From NCBI GenBank assembly GCA_001939145.1, contig LSRX01000837.1, forward strand, positions 66,049 to 130,048: DNA of 64,000 bases, in the 5' to 3' direction. Below are positions 13,163 to 25,900 of the stretch, in pieces (the first letter of the stretch is position 1; each line of letters opens with the position of its first letter). Under the pieces are notes generated by a model. It searched no databases, was not told the origin of the DNA, and saw only the letters and a list, made by a program, of their open reading frames with translations. The stretch is from Symbiodinium microadriaticum. Taxonomy: Eukaryota; Sar; Dinophyceae; Suessiales; Symbiodiniaceae. The translations under genes and the position numbers were made by a program.

Positions 13163-16100
13163 ATTGGCCCATGTGTCCCATACATCATCGGCACGTGGCT
13201 TGGTGGGAAACTGACGGCCAGAGACGCACTGCACTGCTACAGTATGTTGTGTCATCTTCACCAAATCGGGTAACATGCGGTTGGCTTAGATTCTTCGCCG
13301 CGCAGTATGGCGGTGGCGACTGTGAGGCAGGAGGGGTGCAGAGGCAGAGGTTACAGGAACAGCTTTCATGTCTTGTTGTGCACCAAGCATTGGACCAAGC
13401 ATCTGCAGCTGCTGCCGCAGTTTGTGCATATAATATAATATAATGCAATATGACAGAATATCATATCATATCATATCATATCATATCATATCATATCATC
13501 TCGCCATGTGTCGACAGGTGAACCCATCTTCGGAGCCCTGCCGGCGAGCAGCGACCTTTGCCGCTCTCGTATTTGGGTGGTCAAACGCTGCGGTTTCTTG
13601 GCTGTCTGGCTTTCTGGGCTTACTTTTCTCAGAGCGTGCAAACTGCTGGGCAAGGCCAACCTGGTGGCTATGCTCTTAGCAGAGACTTGGTGGCCTTTTG
13701 TTGGTGTATGTTGTTGCCCAGTCAAGGCTTGGATGCCTTGCTAGCGACATAGCAGCTGTAGATGTGGGAAAGAACCGAAGCAGGAAAGGCCCCGGTAGTC
13801 TACAAGCGAGTAGAGCCAGCAAGTGGCTATTCTGGGCTACATTCCTCACTCATCTTTGCCAGTGTTGGTGTTGGCAGCTCCTGGACTGTTAATATCTTCA
13901 GTTGTTGATTGCCCCCTCCCAGGTCTGCCTGGGCTCCTGCAGCGATGTTCTGGGGCGGAGACCTCTGATCCGCGCCTTTGGCGTTGCCACGCTGCTGTGC
14001 TTCAAATTCTGAACGGGTCAAGATACGGAAGATCTTGGGTGAAGCCGCGGCACAGCAAAAGATCCCCCATGTGTCTTCGTCTCCCAGACCCGGTTTGGGG
14101 GAAGAGAGGGTCCTTTTTCGACGGTGCCCCCAGCCTGAGACGAGGATGCTGCCATGCCTGGCCCTCGCTTTGCACGTGACCACAGGCTGTCGACGTGGCA
14201 GCGCAAGCTTGTGGTTCAGGGCGGTGCCGTTGAGAGCAGCTTAAAGGAGAGCTTAGGGTGTGTTGGCCATGAGTTTCGGGTGATGGGGGCTCAGTAAGTG
14301 ATGGATGTCTTGTCTCTCGTTTCAACCCCGAGACCGCGCGAGACTGTTCACAGGCATAACGCTGTGGATCTTCCTAGTGCTCCAGCCACTGGTGCCAGCC
14401 TCAGTGCTGAGTGAAGACTTCTGGTGTCCGGCTTTGGACGGATTCGTCTGAGAAGCCGCGCCCTGCAGGTTGAGTGCTTCGATATCAACGGCGTGTCTTG
14501 GACTGCAGAAGGTGCGGTGCGTTGCAGAGAAAGCTTGGAGCCTTCGAGCTCGCAGACAAACATGAAAAAGCTCTGAGGTATATTTAGCTGTCATGGCCGA
14601 TGCCATCGATGACCCACAGGCAGGTCTTGGGAGGGTAGCTCCGGGACTCGGCTTCTCGACGCTGGATACGCTGGGAGACTTCTGAGTGCTGGCTTCTCCG
14701 AGTTTTGGCGTTTGGTAGCTGGTGCACAGCTTGTTGACCTCCTGGCTTCTGTCCTTCTTGCCACCTCGGACGGTACTTCTGTGGTTAGAGAAAAGTCTCA
14801 CGAAGCTTGTATGGTCGTGCTTGATCTGCTCTCTGGGAAAGGTGCCTGATCACCATGGAATAATTACTTCAGGAACATTGCAGTTCTGCTGGACAAGAGT
14901 ACCCTTTTTAGCAAAGCAAACCGAAGCCACTCTATTCCAGAGACTTCCGAAATAAATTTTTGAATGCTGGACGTGCCCTCTTTTGGGAGCAGCTTTGCAA
15001 CGTAGTGTTGGCCTTATCGCTACAAAACGCCGCCATCACCGTGCAAACTTGTATACATCATCATGTTGATGGGCCACTGTTCTGAAGACAGCCCGCAAAT
15101 CCGGACGCAAGACATCCTCGTGTGTCTCGCAGAGTAGGTCCTTACCACGACAGGGTTCAAAGACACGCTGACAAGGTTTCAAACCACAACGACAAGCTAA
15201 TTTCTTACACTGACAAGGGTTTAGGCTCAACCCTAGCAGTATGTGCGTTCTCATTCCGAGAAGCTTTGCGTCAGTTCTCATTCCGAGAAGCTTTGCATCA
15301 GTTCTCATTCCGACAAGATTTGCATCAGGACAGAAATGGAAGCTTGACATATGCAATTCAATCATGCCGCCCCCCCTCTCCCCCGCCACACGCGGTGGAA
15401 TCACCATTTTGGAGGATTTAGGCTCTGAACATGGCTAAACGGTGCTCGGGGAATCACCATTTTGGAGGATTTAGGCTCTGAAAATTCGTGATTCCCTCGC
15501 GTCCCGAAACCATTTTAGAGGATTCTGGCTCTGAGAATGCCAATATCATGATTCCCGTGCGTCCCAGCCCCTCTCCACCGCCACACGCGGGGAATCACCA
15601 TAACAACGCGCTCTCCTCGCCTCGCGCTGCTGCAGGAGCGCGCCGCAGCTTTCGGGGCCTTCATGGCCGCCTGCATGCTGCTGGTGGGCCTTGTGCCTGG
15701 GCCAATCGAGGCAGTAACAGTCAGTAGTCGTAGTGGTGGTTGTAACTTTGCAAACATGGGGTTCGAGGTCAGACTGTTGGAGGCGGCTTTCTGTAGTCTT
15801 CAGGCAAGTCGAGGGATGATGGAGGTCTGGCTGTGGGCTCCTCCCTAGCCGAATGCTGTTGGAAAGGGTCCAAGACCCGACTTGGGACAGCTGCGTCTGA
15901 AACAGCGAGGTGGTCCCCTTCGGGTTCATTCTGCCGAGCGTTTGGCTCATTCGGGTGTCGGTCATCGCTGGCACAGCAGCTCCTTCTGCATCTGGTGCTT
16001 GTGTGTGCTGGCTACACCCGTGTTCCGTTCGTTGTGTGGCTAGATCATTGCGTTTGCATCCGACCCCTGATTTGAGGTGAAGCTAGTCTATCTTTTCTTC

Positions 16101-18342
16101 GTGTTTCCAGAGAGCGCCAAGCACAAGTCCTTCTCGCCGCATTCAGCTCAACGGCGACGGAGTTGATGTGTTTGCATGCTGACAGGATACATCCGAGCAT
16201 CCATCCATCCATCCATCCATCCATCCATCCACCCGTCTTGATCCATCCTCCTGCTTCGAGGCTGGCGCCGGAAGAGGAACAGTCCCTCGTGTCGGGCAAG
16301 ATGAACCCGACGCCAGGCAGAATCCCATGTTCTCAGGTGGCTCGAAGCATCCGAAACCTGTGAAGCGAAGACGCAGAAGCAACAGAGAATGTGCAAACCT
16401 GATGTGCGCAATGCTCAACGCCCTTCATCACGTCGCTGAGCTAGGCCATAAATCTCCGGAGTCGTCGTCAGATCAAAAGCCTCGGACAGACGTCAGTACG
16501 TTATGCACGCCTGCCTTTTCATCTGAGGATTTCCTCGGCATGTTCGGCCTTCTCTCTGCTCAATCGGAATGCAGCTCTCTCAAACATCAAAATGGATCAT
16601 CAAAATTTCATCTGTTGTTGGCAAAGCAAAGCACTGAGGCCTTCATCGCTCGGCTTGCCATGGTCCTCGTTTGTGCCGGCCTCGCAGCCTCGGGCTATGC
16701 CATCGTCATGCCGCCGTGCCCTGGCTGACGTAATACCCTGCATCGAGCTGCGTCTTCGTCATGCGGACGGCTGAGGTTTATGATGGGCTACCTGGGCTAT
16801 ACCAGAAGCAATAAGCTGATTCTGGTATGTGCGATGGCCATCTCAGCCTTGGTGGCTTGGGTGGAATCCGACAAGTCTTGAATCTTTGGGTTTCACTGTG
16901 CTTTTCGTCCACGGGGGTCTGGAGGTGAGGGTTCTACCTTTGCGAAGAGTTGAAGCATGGCACACCTCTCCCGTTCCTGGCCAAGGTCTCCTTCACATGC
17001 TTGCTGGGACCGGCCGTAAAAAAATGCGGGCAAGTGCGAGTTCTTCAGCATTGCCTCGCCGCTTCCGCCCCTGGATGCAATTTCTATCTCGGTTTGTACA
17101 TCAAGCTTGGACAGACAGCGAGCTCAGGTGATTGTGCCATTTCTAGTTGCCTTCTGCCAGGACGAGATCTCAAGCTGATTGTTAAACCCTATAAAGCCAC
17201 CATCCGCAGAAGCATTGATAGAGCACCGGGTAGTCACTTGTTTGGGGCTTTTCCCTGGGGACACTGAGCAGGAGCAATGGCAGCTGGCCCTCATCTGTTT
17301 TCTTTTCGCTGGCCCGATTGCTCTGGCTGTACCGTTGGTCCAAGCACTGAGTCCCGGCTGGAGGTTAGTTGTCGAAGTTGTAGCTTTGTAACAGATTCAA
17401 CAGATGCGCAGACCACCCTGTGGAAGGAAGAGCATGTTGGTCTCCCCTGCGGAGCAGGGCCTGGTGCAGGGTGCAGTCGCTTCCATGTCCAAGGTAGGGA
17501 CAGGGACACGACGGGGCATGCACATGACTCGAGAAGTGCTTCTGCTGGGGTTGAAAGCGGTGTTCGGGGCATCAACCGCAGTGTAGTGTCCTCGTGCCAC
17601 GATGCATGAGCTGTACGTCTGTTTTCCGGCTGGCTTGAGCTGCAAGTCCAGACACAAGCTCATTCTGTGGTAGCAGGAGCAGCAGTTCCGACGAATGATA
17701 GTTGGCGGTAGCAGCAGCAGTAGCAGAAACAGATGCCTGCGACCTGGTTGGGTGTAAGTCTGTGGAAGTCTACTTAAGTTTTACTGTTGGCTGAATTGGC
17801 CATGGTTGAATAAGGCCAGACTTGTAGCTTCTGCGCAGGGTGCGGCGACTGTTGGATTTGTGGTCTTCAGCACCATGTTCGCGTTCACCAGTGGCGGTGG
17901 CAAGGCGGGTCTTGAACCGCAGCCTTTGAACACGGCCAAAACTGCCAGAGCCACGCCAGGGGTAGTTCCGTCAGAGTCTAGGTCTGGCGTGTGTAGATCG
18001 ATCGCAGTTCATCCTCGTCAGGTTGACTCTGTCGGTGCAGTCTTGCCATCCTTCGCACTCATCGCAGCTTGGACTTGAAATAGATGTGAAGTTGCTGCCC
18101 AAGTGGTAGCGCGTGTTGCGTCGTGCGCAGCCTGCAAGCACACTGCAAGACAAGCCGAGGCGGGAATCTTTGCCATCTCCGCGATTTTGGCCCACTCCCC
18201 AGCAGTCAGAGCATCCAAGATGCCTGCGTCACTTAGTGGAGCCCCTTCTTCTTTTGTCCAGGCCGGCACTCTGCCTTCCACGCCTCCGCAGCCGCTTCAA
18301 GACGACAAGTTGCTCTTAGACAGCGCAGACAGCGGTCCGTGA
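13163..18342 (+). CDS. Unrecognised multi-exon multi-pass membrane protein, copy A (3' part)
   Basis: I infer this gene because thirteen short coding blocks recur in the same order and strand at 22.9-33.6 kb. Block positions and motifs are: 13163 (VPYI), 13288 (RFFAAQYGGGDCEA), 13520 (PSSEPCRRAAT), 14467 (VECFDINGVSW), 15642 (AAFGAFMAACMLL), 16645 (EAFIARLAMVLVCAG), 16772 (RFMMGYLGYTRSNKLIL), 16970 (VSFTCLLGPAVKKCGQVR), 17277 (QWQLALICFLFAG), 17458 (GLVQGAVASMSK), 17836 (QGAATVGFVVF), 18022 (GAVLPSFAL) and a Pro-rich tail ending at 18342 (TLPSTPPQPLQDD). At least five blocks are hydrophobic enough to span a membrane. Frames change between blocks, so introns separate them; an AG lies before several, for example AG|G before RFF and RFMM. 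The 5' end is not defined. I do not recognise the family and propose no substrate. Confidence 0.55.
13460..13498 (+). repeat. (TCATA)8 microsatellite
   Basis: A five-base unit repeated about eight times, in the inferred intron between the second and third blocks of the membrane-protein gene. Confidence 0.9.
15128..15610 (+). repeat. Composite dispersed repeat (CCACGACA / TTCTCATTCCGAGAAG / GGAATCACC units)
   Basis: Three parts follow each other. At 15140-15235 are CCACGACAGGG and CTGACAAGG units. At 15243-15330 are three direct copies of a 27-base unit containing TTCTCATTCCGAGAAGC. At 15385-15605 are units starting GGAATCACCATTTTGGAGG and ending near TGATTCCC. The first and third parts recur in opposite orientation at 38.27-39.08 kb. 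The element lies in an inferred intron of the copy A membrane-protein gene. Confidence 0.8.
16199..16231 (+). repeat. (ATCC)8 microsatellite
   Basis: A clean four-base tandem repeat in an inferred intron. Confidence 0.9.
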
Positions 18343-18899
18343 GCTGGGATGGGATGGGCGCAATCTTGTGGAGGGTTTGGGAATATGGCTGCATGCCGAG
18401 TTGACCAAGCCGCAGGACCTGACTGCTGAACACGGTCTGTGAAGCGTGACACGCGCCGCGATTGCATGTTGTTTTCCTACAGATGCTTGGGCAGGCGCGG
18501 TGCTTCGAAATGATGACTTCTAGCGCATGCAACCAGAAAAGCATATGCTATGTGACCAACTGTTGTCGCAACTGTTGATGTTGACGTGCCAGTTAGCAGA
18601 CCAATGAGTCCTCTGACACACCAAGCCGCCTCCGCAATCTATCTCCTGAGATGAACATCCTAGGGCACCCCCGGCGGAGCCACTGAACAAAAGTGGCATT
18701 TGCAAAGGTGTTAGCAGGGTGTGTTCGGGCCAAGAGCAGGCGCCTCTCTGAGAGAAGTTGCGCTTGCAGAAGCTAGAGGTGCCGGGTTGCCAGTGGTCCG
18801 ACAGAAGGCAGTAAGATGCCGAAAACAATTGGGACACGGGATGCTTGTGATCATGCGAGGCTTGGAGCGAAGGATGTCTGGAACTCCTACAATTGTGTC

Positions 18900-18914
18900 C
18901 CATTTTGGCTCAAG
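18900..18914 (+). promoter_or_regulatory. Relic of the dinoflagellate spliced leader upstream of RNR
   Basis: The sequence CCATTTTGGCTCAAG equals the last 15 bases of the 22-base dinoflagellate spliced leader. The match stops abruptly on the 5' side. It lies on the coding strand, 66 bases before the ribonucleotide reductase start codon. By chance a given 15-mer is not expected in 64 kb. Known dinoflagellate retrogenes keep such truncated leaders in their 5' UTR, so this probably marks a gene copied from mature mRNA. Confidence 0.8.
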
Positions 18915-18980
18915 GTCTTTGGTCCCACCAACAGACGGGCTGTCTCTCCGAAGCTATCCTTCACCAATTTGTGCGTGCGA

Positions 18981-21521
18981 ATGGCTCCGATGTATGTCGT
19001 CAAGAGGGATGGGCAGAGCCAAGAGGTGAAGTTTGACGCCATCACTCGGCGCATTCAAACTCTCTGCGAAGGCTTGGATTCCCGTTACGTCGACCCAGTG
19101 CCTGTCACCCAAAAAGTGGTGGAAGGTTTCTACAACGGTATCTCCACGTCCGAGGTGGACACCCTGGCAGCCGAGACCTGCGCGTACATGTCGCAGAAGC
19201 ACCCCGACTTCTCTACTTTGGCGGCGCGAATTGCGGTGTCGAACCTGCACAAGAACACATCCAGTTCCTTCTACGAGACGTGCAAGATCCTGCACAGCTA
19301 CATGGACAAGCAGGGCAGGCCCGCGGCTCTTCTAGCAGACGACGTCTGGGAGTTCATTTCTGCCAATGCAGAGGCCTTGGACCAAGCCATCGACTACAAG
19401 AGAGATCTGGGCTACGACTATTTCGGGTTCAAGACCCTGGAGAAGTCCTACCTCTTGCGTGTGCATGGGAAGATCGTGGAGAGGCCTCAGCACATGATCA
19501 TGCGTGCGGCTTGTGGCATCCACGTGGGAGACCTGTCGGCCGCATTGGAGACATACGACTTGATGTCACGGAAGTTCTTTACCCATGCGACACCGACCCT
19601 CTTCAATGCGGGCACCCCAAAGCCTCAGATGTCATCCTGCTTCCTGCTGAAGATGCAGGAGGACAGCATCGAAGGAATCTACGACACCCTGAGCCCAGAT
19701 TCGTTTTCGGGATCGCTTTACTTACGACATAGCATATGACTCCTGTACAAATTGTTGCTGAAATACTTTTTTGTTTTGTCGGGACCCAGGAAGCAGTGCG
19801 CCTCCATCTCCAAGTCTGCCGGCGGAATCGGCGTGGCGATCTCGAATGTGCGTGCTGGCGGGTCGTACATTCGTGGCACCAATGGCCACAGCAATGGCCT
19901 CGTGCCCATGCTCCGGAACTTCAACGAGACGGCGCGGTACGTCGATCAGGGTGGAGGAAAGAGGAAGGGCTCTTTCGCGATGTACCTGGAGCCTTGGCAC
20001 GCAGATGTCTTCGACTTGTTGGAGCTGAGGAAGAATCACGGCAAGGAGGAGCAGCGCGCCCGGGATCTCTTCTATGGGCTCTGGATTCCGGATCTCTTCA
20101 TGACTCGGGTCAAGGACAACTTGGATTGGACTCTCTTTTGCCCAAACGAGGCCTACGACGAGACAAGTGGTAAGGGGCTAATGGATGCATGGGGCGAGGA
20201 GTTCGAGGCGCTGTACACGCGCCTGGAGAGGGAGGGCAAGGGACGGAAGGTGGTCAAGGCACAGCAGCTTTGGTTCCGCATTCTCGAGTCGCAGATGGAG
20301 ACGGGCACGCCTTACATGCTGTACAAGGACCACGCGAACCGCAAGTCCAACCAGCAGAATCTCGGCACAATCCACTGCTCCAACCTTTGTACAGAAATTA
20401 TTGAGTACACTGCGAAGGATGAGGTGGCAGTGTGCAACCTGGCCTCCATCTCCTTACCAGCCTTTGCCAGCTCGAAGGGGACTTATGACTTCGAGGAGCT
20501 TTTCCAGGTAACCAAGGTGGCAACCCGCAACCTGAACAAGGTCATCGACCGGAACTACTATCCGGTGTCGGAGGCTCGTAAGTCTAACCTCCGTCATCGG
20601 CCCGTGGGCTTAGGCGTGCAGGGTCTTGCAGATGCATTCCTCATCATGAAGCTGCCTTTCGAGAGTGAGGCGGCGAAGCAGCTCAACGAGGATATCTTCG
20701 AGACCATCTACTTCGCAGCTTGCGAGGCCTCGTGTGAACTGGCTGAGGCTTGCGGCCCTTATGAGACCTACGAAGGTAGCCCTGCCAGCAAAGGCCTGCT
20801 GCAGTTCGACCTGTGGGGTCGGCAGCCACGCAGTGGCCGCTGGGACTGGACGGCGCTGAAAGCACGCATCGGCCGATTCGGGCTTCGGAATTCCTTGCTG
20901 GTGGCACCCATGCCCACGGCCAGCACAGCACAGATTTTGGGCAACAACGAGTCCTTCGAGCCTTACACGCAAAACCTCTACGTTCGCCGGGTGCTTTCGG
21001 GGGAGTTTGTGCAAGTGAATCGCCACCTGCTCAAGGATCTCATCCAGCGTGGGTTGTGGAACGAGGAACTCCGTGTGCAGCTGATCGCGCACAACGGCAG
21101 TGTGCAAAACATGGACCTGCCACAGGATCTCAAAGAGCTGTACAAGACTGTTTGGGAAATCAGGCAGAAGGTTGTCCTAGACATGGCCGGTGATCGAGGC
21201 GTTTACATCGATCAGTCGCAGTCGCTGAACATTCACATGACGGATGTGACCACTGCCAAGCTGTCATCCATGCACTTCCACGGCTGGCAGCTAGGCTTGA
21301 AGACAGGCCTTTACTATCTTCGAACGAAGGCAGCTGCTGATGCTATCAAGTTCACCGTGGATGTTAAGAAGCTGACGAAGACGGCCAAGTCTGAGAAGTC
21401 CGTGGCTTCTGACTCAGATGCCTCCACGGCCACATCTGCGACGAAAGGCTTGGAGGCCTCCGCGATCGAAGCACTTAAGGCTGAAGGGCCGAAGTACAGC
21501 TGCGTGAATTGCAGCGCGTGA
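18981..21521 (+). CDS. RNR1: Ribonucleoside-diphosphate reductase large subunit (class Ia), one intron
   Basis: This enzyme reduces ribonucleoside diphosphates to deoxy forms, with the small radical-bearing subunit as partner. Exons 18981-19690 and 19790-21521 join to 813 residues, close to the roughly 790-810 usual for eukaryotes. The N-terminus is an ATP-cone (MYVVKRDGQ...). Expected catalytic residues are present: C220 (SSCFLL), N435, C437 and E439 in NLCTEI, C452 (AVCNLAS), and the C-terminal shuttle pair C808/C811 (CVNC). The ATG at 18981 was chosen because the family starts with this MxVxKRDG segment; 18990 is equally possible. The longer upstream frame runs into the spliced-leader relic and is likely untranslated. 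No small-subunit gene lies nearby. One intron only, plus the relic leader, suggests retroposition followed by intron gain. Confidence 0.97.
19691..19789 (+). other. GA-AG intron of RNR (99 nt)
   Basis: Exon 1 ends at ACCCT and the intron starts GAGCCC. It ends CCCAG, and exon 2 resumes with G AAG CAG. The join gives T-L-K-Q-C, which is the conserved family sequence at this point. In-frame stops inside (TGA at 19737) show that it must be removed. A GA donor is rare in most eukaryotes but known in dinoflagellates. Confidence 0.85.
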
Positions 21522-22900
21522 GATGGCTTTGCACCCAATTTGAGTCTAATTTGAATGCCGATCCATGGTCCATGGGCCGCTAGTTTCCACGATCTCGGAA
21601 TGTACATGTCGGATTGGGTCCTGCAGCTGGTCCATGCTTGGATCGCAAAATTCGCAGGCACCTGCGGCCACGGGGGTTGGGCCGAAAGACAGGGGGCGAA
21701 ATCAAGGCGTGAACACCGCGAGCACCTTGTTTCTGCAGATCCTCCTGGTTTCACTGGGGACTTCTTGTTAGGAGTAGCGGACCTCTAAAGTCCACTGATG
21801 GGGGATGCCTGTGCTCAAACGGTCAGGCATCGCAGAGAATGACATCTGCAGATACAGCTGGTAGACGATGGGGCAAAAGCAGAGCTGCAGAATAATGCTC
21901 TCTGATCCACACCCTCAGCCGAGTTCTTTTGTTTGTTTATTTGTTTGTTTGTTTTTTTGTTTCTGTCTGTGTGGGGTTCCCTTCCCCAGTTGAGGTTGCA
22001 GGTTCAAGAGCATGTCTTTGGAGATTGGTTCTTGCGTGTGGTCCGGGAGAAGCTGCCACCACCACAAGATGTCGATTCCTGCTTACGGCCTCATCAGCCA
22101 AGGGGGTGGAAGCAACTGAAAGCTCATAGTGTATCGCTTGATCCGACACGGAGGCTTTGCCTGAGCACGCCTCAGAACCGCTCAAATGCTTACACATTTT
22201 CACAACCAGTGTAGTTACTTGACTCAAAGCAACAAGTCGGCACGCTTCGCCCCGATGCCATGTCTGACGATGCTTCCCTACGAAACTCTCCAGACTACAG
22301 CCCCATGGTGCCTTGACCTTCAGCAAAGTTGCCCTTGCTACGATTGCCTCGCGGTATCGATACTGCTATTGTGGTGCTCACGGTGGGGATCTTGAGATGC
22401 CGTAGAATCGTAGAAGTCGATGAGACATGCAGTCCAACATATCGAGGCTGCAGCAGTGCGTTGTTGATAAGAGCCACACTCTAGCTGTCCCAGACACAGA
22501 AGGGATGCAACTGCAGCCGCTGCCCTGTCATGCTGTCGGATTGGTTGACCATGTTTAGTGTGGACTGACTTGCTGACATCTTCTTCAACGTTCTCCCATG
22601 ACAGAATCAGGACAACGAGTCGGAGCAGGGCTTGAAGAAGACGGCTTCTAGATGGAGCACGGCTAGGTACCATGTGCAACTCGGAGTGGGTCATGTTGGG
22701 CCTGCGGGCCTGTGTGCTGGCGAGTGGGTTGGATTGCCTTGAATGATGAGTCTTAAGCTTCAGGTACAGCTTTCGCTATCTCTTGGGGCTCATGGCGATA
22801 GGCACCTTGCAAAGCACGATCTTGGAATGCTATTAGCCAGATGTTTCGAGTTGCTTCCGCACATCGATTGCCTGTTTCGAGCGCACCGTGTTGAATTCAG
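21522..22900. other. Spacer downstream of RNR; no clear gene
   Basis: This stretch contains the RNR 3' UTR, a T-rich run of TTTG units at about 21926-21962, and weak open stretches, such as one reading VFGDWFLRVVREKLPPPQD at about 22010-22070. It may also hold upstream exons of the copy B membrane-protein gene, but none could be matched to copy A. Confidence 0.35.
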
Positions 22901-25900
22901 GATCTCACCAAGCGTTCCATACATCGAGAACACGCCGCATTCCCAAACTGTCTTGTCCTGGCATGACAGCGGCGGGCAGACACTGCGATTGGTCAAGAAG
23001 CTGCTCAGGTTCTTCGCAGAAAAGTACGGTGGGGACGATTGCGAGGCCAGTTCCGCGGGCGTGACGACTTGACACGCACGGCGTGGGTTTGGGCACGCTG
23101 ACTGCTCGAAGTCGTGAGGCGCATCCGTCTTCGGATCCATGCCGAAAGGGTGCAACTGATGCAGCTCAGATCGGCAGCTTCACTAACGCGGCAGTTCCTT
23201 GGATTGGAGTCAAGCCTAGGATTCAGGTTGCCTCCAACTCAATGGGGTGCGAAGCGTTGGAAGGCAGTACGCTGCCTTATGCCATGTTCACCTATGTTCA
23301 CCTCGACCCTACTGGCACTACATAACCCTGCCCTTGGGCCCTTGGGCTGAAATTAGTTATGACGTGCAGTATGTAGTCTCGTTTGAGTAAGGTTTGCAAT
23401 ATTTGATTGGGTGATGCCTCCCAGCATATGTCGTCTTCCAGCCAGGCGCATGCAGCGGCTATGTTCATGGCTGCAGCTTATCTGAAACACCGCAAGCCAG
23501 GTCACTAGCAGCAGCCCACTCTTGGTCGTAACCCTTGCGAAAGCATCGAGCTGTTCCTGAGGTCTGCTTGGGATCCTACAGTGACAGTCTCGGGCGGAGA
23601 CCAATGCTACGGATATATGGTGCTGCTATGTGGGCAGCTCGGGGTTTACTACTGCCTTGCTCATGTTTGTTTCTCCAACACGGGCCACTTCGGGGGTAAC
23701 TTAAGCCGTCTTCCGGTTGTGTTTCCTGGATGTCTCAAGTTGTTGTGCGTGCTGGCACATGCCCCACAAAGTCTCCAATGTTTAAGAAGCAGTTTCATCG
23801 TGTTGGTAAGTTTGTCCTGAGGGGAGTTCAATGTCCCAGCATAAAAAGCTAAAGTGCAACTCAGTCAGTCCCTTGCAGTCGGTTGCCTTTGCAATTGGCC
23901 GTTTAGGCCATGGCCGTCTTTCTTCGCTTGTGCTTGTTCCGCGGGCTTCTGGTGCTGGCGTCTCAATATGACCCACACCTTCCGCAGAAAAGTCCTTGGT
24001 TCGAAGGCTGGTATACTCGCATCAGCGAGACTCCAACTGGTCAATCTGTTGGCCTGATCGTGGGGCATTATCCGGAGAAGGCCCAGTTGAGTGATGCAGC
24101 GGCATATTTGGCCCTTATCATCGATGAAGGCAAGGGCAAGACAACAGTCGTCGAGGCAAATCCGCCGGGGTTGACGGTTCTAAAGCACGGGGCCGCCATT
24201 GCCAATGAACCAGATGATGCCTCGGAGCCAGATTTCGAGGTCAGCGGTGGTAACGGTACACTGATGATGAAGCAGACGGGCACGCAGCAGCGGATCTCCA
24301 TGTGGTTTCCTTCGCAAGGCTTCCGCTTCGAGGCGAATCTCACGGATCCTGTCCCATGGAGTTCGTCCGGGCAGTCGCCTGAAGGTTGGGCCGGAAAGCT
24401 GCCTTTCTTGGCTCTCCACTGGTTCGTGTATTCCCTGAGTTCTCATGCCAGCTACCGGCTGGAGTCGCCCACGGGTGTCGTTCTCGGCCATGGCCGGGCG
24501 CACCAGGAGAAGAACTGGGGCCAATCCTTTCCAAAATCTTGGACCTGGGGAGAAGGACTTCAAGGCCTGCTGCTCTTCGGCTCAGATTTGCGAGGCACGT
24601 CAAAAGGTCTCTCAAAATTTCAAGCGCGCGTGGCAGGTGCGAGCAAGATCGCGTTCGCAGGCGGCACCGTGCCACTGGGACCCCTGAAGGTTCCAGATGC
24701 TTACTTGTTGGGGCTCCGCACCTCGAAGCTGAGCCTTGGACCGCTCATTGTGGTTTTTGCCCCAATGTGTGAGAAGCTTCCCTGCTTGTGATTCTGCCAT
24801 GAGGAACTGGAACTTTCACCCACAGGATCCAGCCGTCTTTTGGGTCTCGAACGATGCCTGCCGGGGTCGCTTGAATGTGACGGCCATTGCTGCAGATCGG
24901 CTGCTGCGGCTCTCCATCCAGGCGGATCGGCGACTCTGCGTTTTCGTCCGGTTTGAGGATCGTTGAGGCTTTGAGGCCACCCCCCCCCTCCCCCGCTGTC
25001 GCATCCGAAGGCAAGCGCTGAAGAGACGGACGGACTCTTCAAGGTGCAGGGCCCTACAATGAGTGGTTTCAAGGCAGACTCCTTCGAGAGCTATCGTGCT
25101 ACGATCACTGTGGAGGCATTCTCAGGCCGGAGAAGTGCGAGCTGTGTGAGTTTTGTGTGGGATTTGCCACAGTCTTGGGAAGATCCTGATTTTCTCGCAG
25201 GCATCTTGCACGACAAGCTTGAGGAGAGGATTGAATTTAGGCAGTCGGCTATTGAGTTCGGAGGGGAGGCTTGGATGTGCCCATCAACTTCGTCCCGAAC
25301 AAAGCCCGAGCCCGAGCCCATGGCGCCTGCACTACTTCGAACCGCTGAGCCGAAGCATCCGCGGCGAGTGCGCAAAGAGCTGCGCAGCCTCTCAGTCCAG
25401 CAGCGTGACCGTGTGTTCAATGCCATGAACATCATGAAAAAGACATCTACTCTGCAGGGCCAGGTTTCTTTCGGTCGCCGCTACGTCTCGTACGACGACT
25501 TGGTCGCGCAGCACCTCCAAGCTGCAGCTGCAAGGCACTGTGATGAGGCCCACTTAGGACAGGCTTTCGCCACCTACCATCGTGCCTTCACACTCCGATT
25601 TGAAGAAAGCCTTCTGGCGGTGGACCCAAGTATTGGTGCTTTACCATACTGGGACTACAACATCGAGGCAAAGAGCAAAAACCCTCGTGAGAGCGAGATT
25701 TGGGAGTGGTTCGGAAGCAGCGAAGGTGACCCTGCCCAGGGCAATGCAGTGAAGGACGGGAGGTTCGGGCACTGGCGAGTTGCTGCAGCCAAGGAGATCT
25801 CCAACTTATCGAACTCCTTTGGTCTTTTACGAAGCCCTTGGAACGTGAACCCGTCGCCTTTCATCACCCGACATCGCTTCTCTTGTGGCTCGCAAACTCA

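Noticed and set aside
15385-15605. Regular repeats that could suggest a CRISPR array (also 38.27-38.86 kb)
   Set aside because: Units are diverged, have inverted ends, no uniform spacer length, and the sequence is eukaryotic.
18954-21107. Long antisense frames across the RNR gene
   Set aside because: They mirror the codon bias of the well-supported RNR frame and have no recognisable content.
24612-25072. Frameshift pseudogene reading of the cyclase part
   Set aside because: Two short introns with the same donor style as confirmed ones restore a continuous family-like sequence, so decay is not needed to explain the frame changes.
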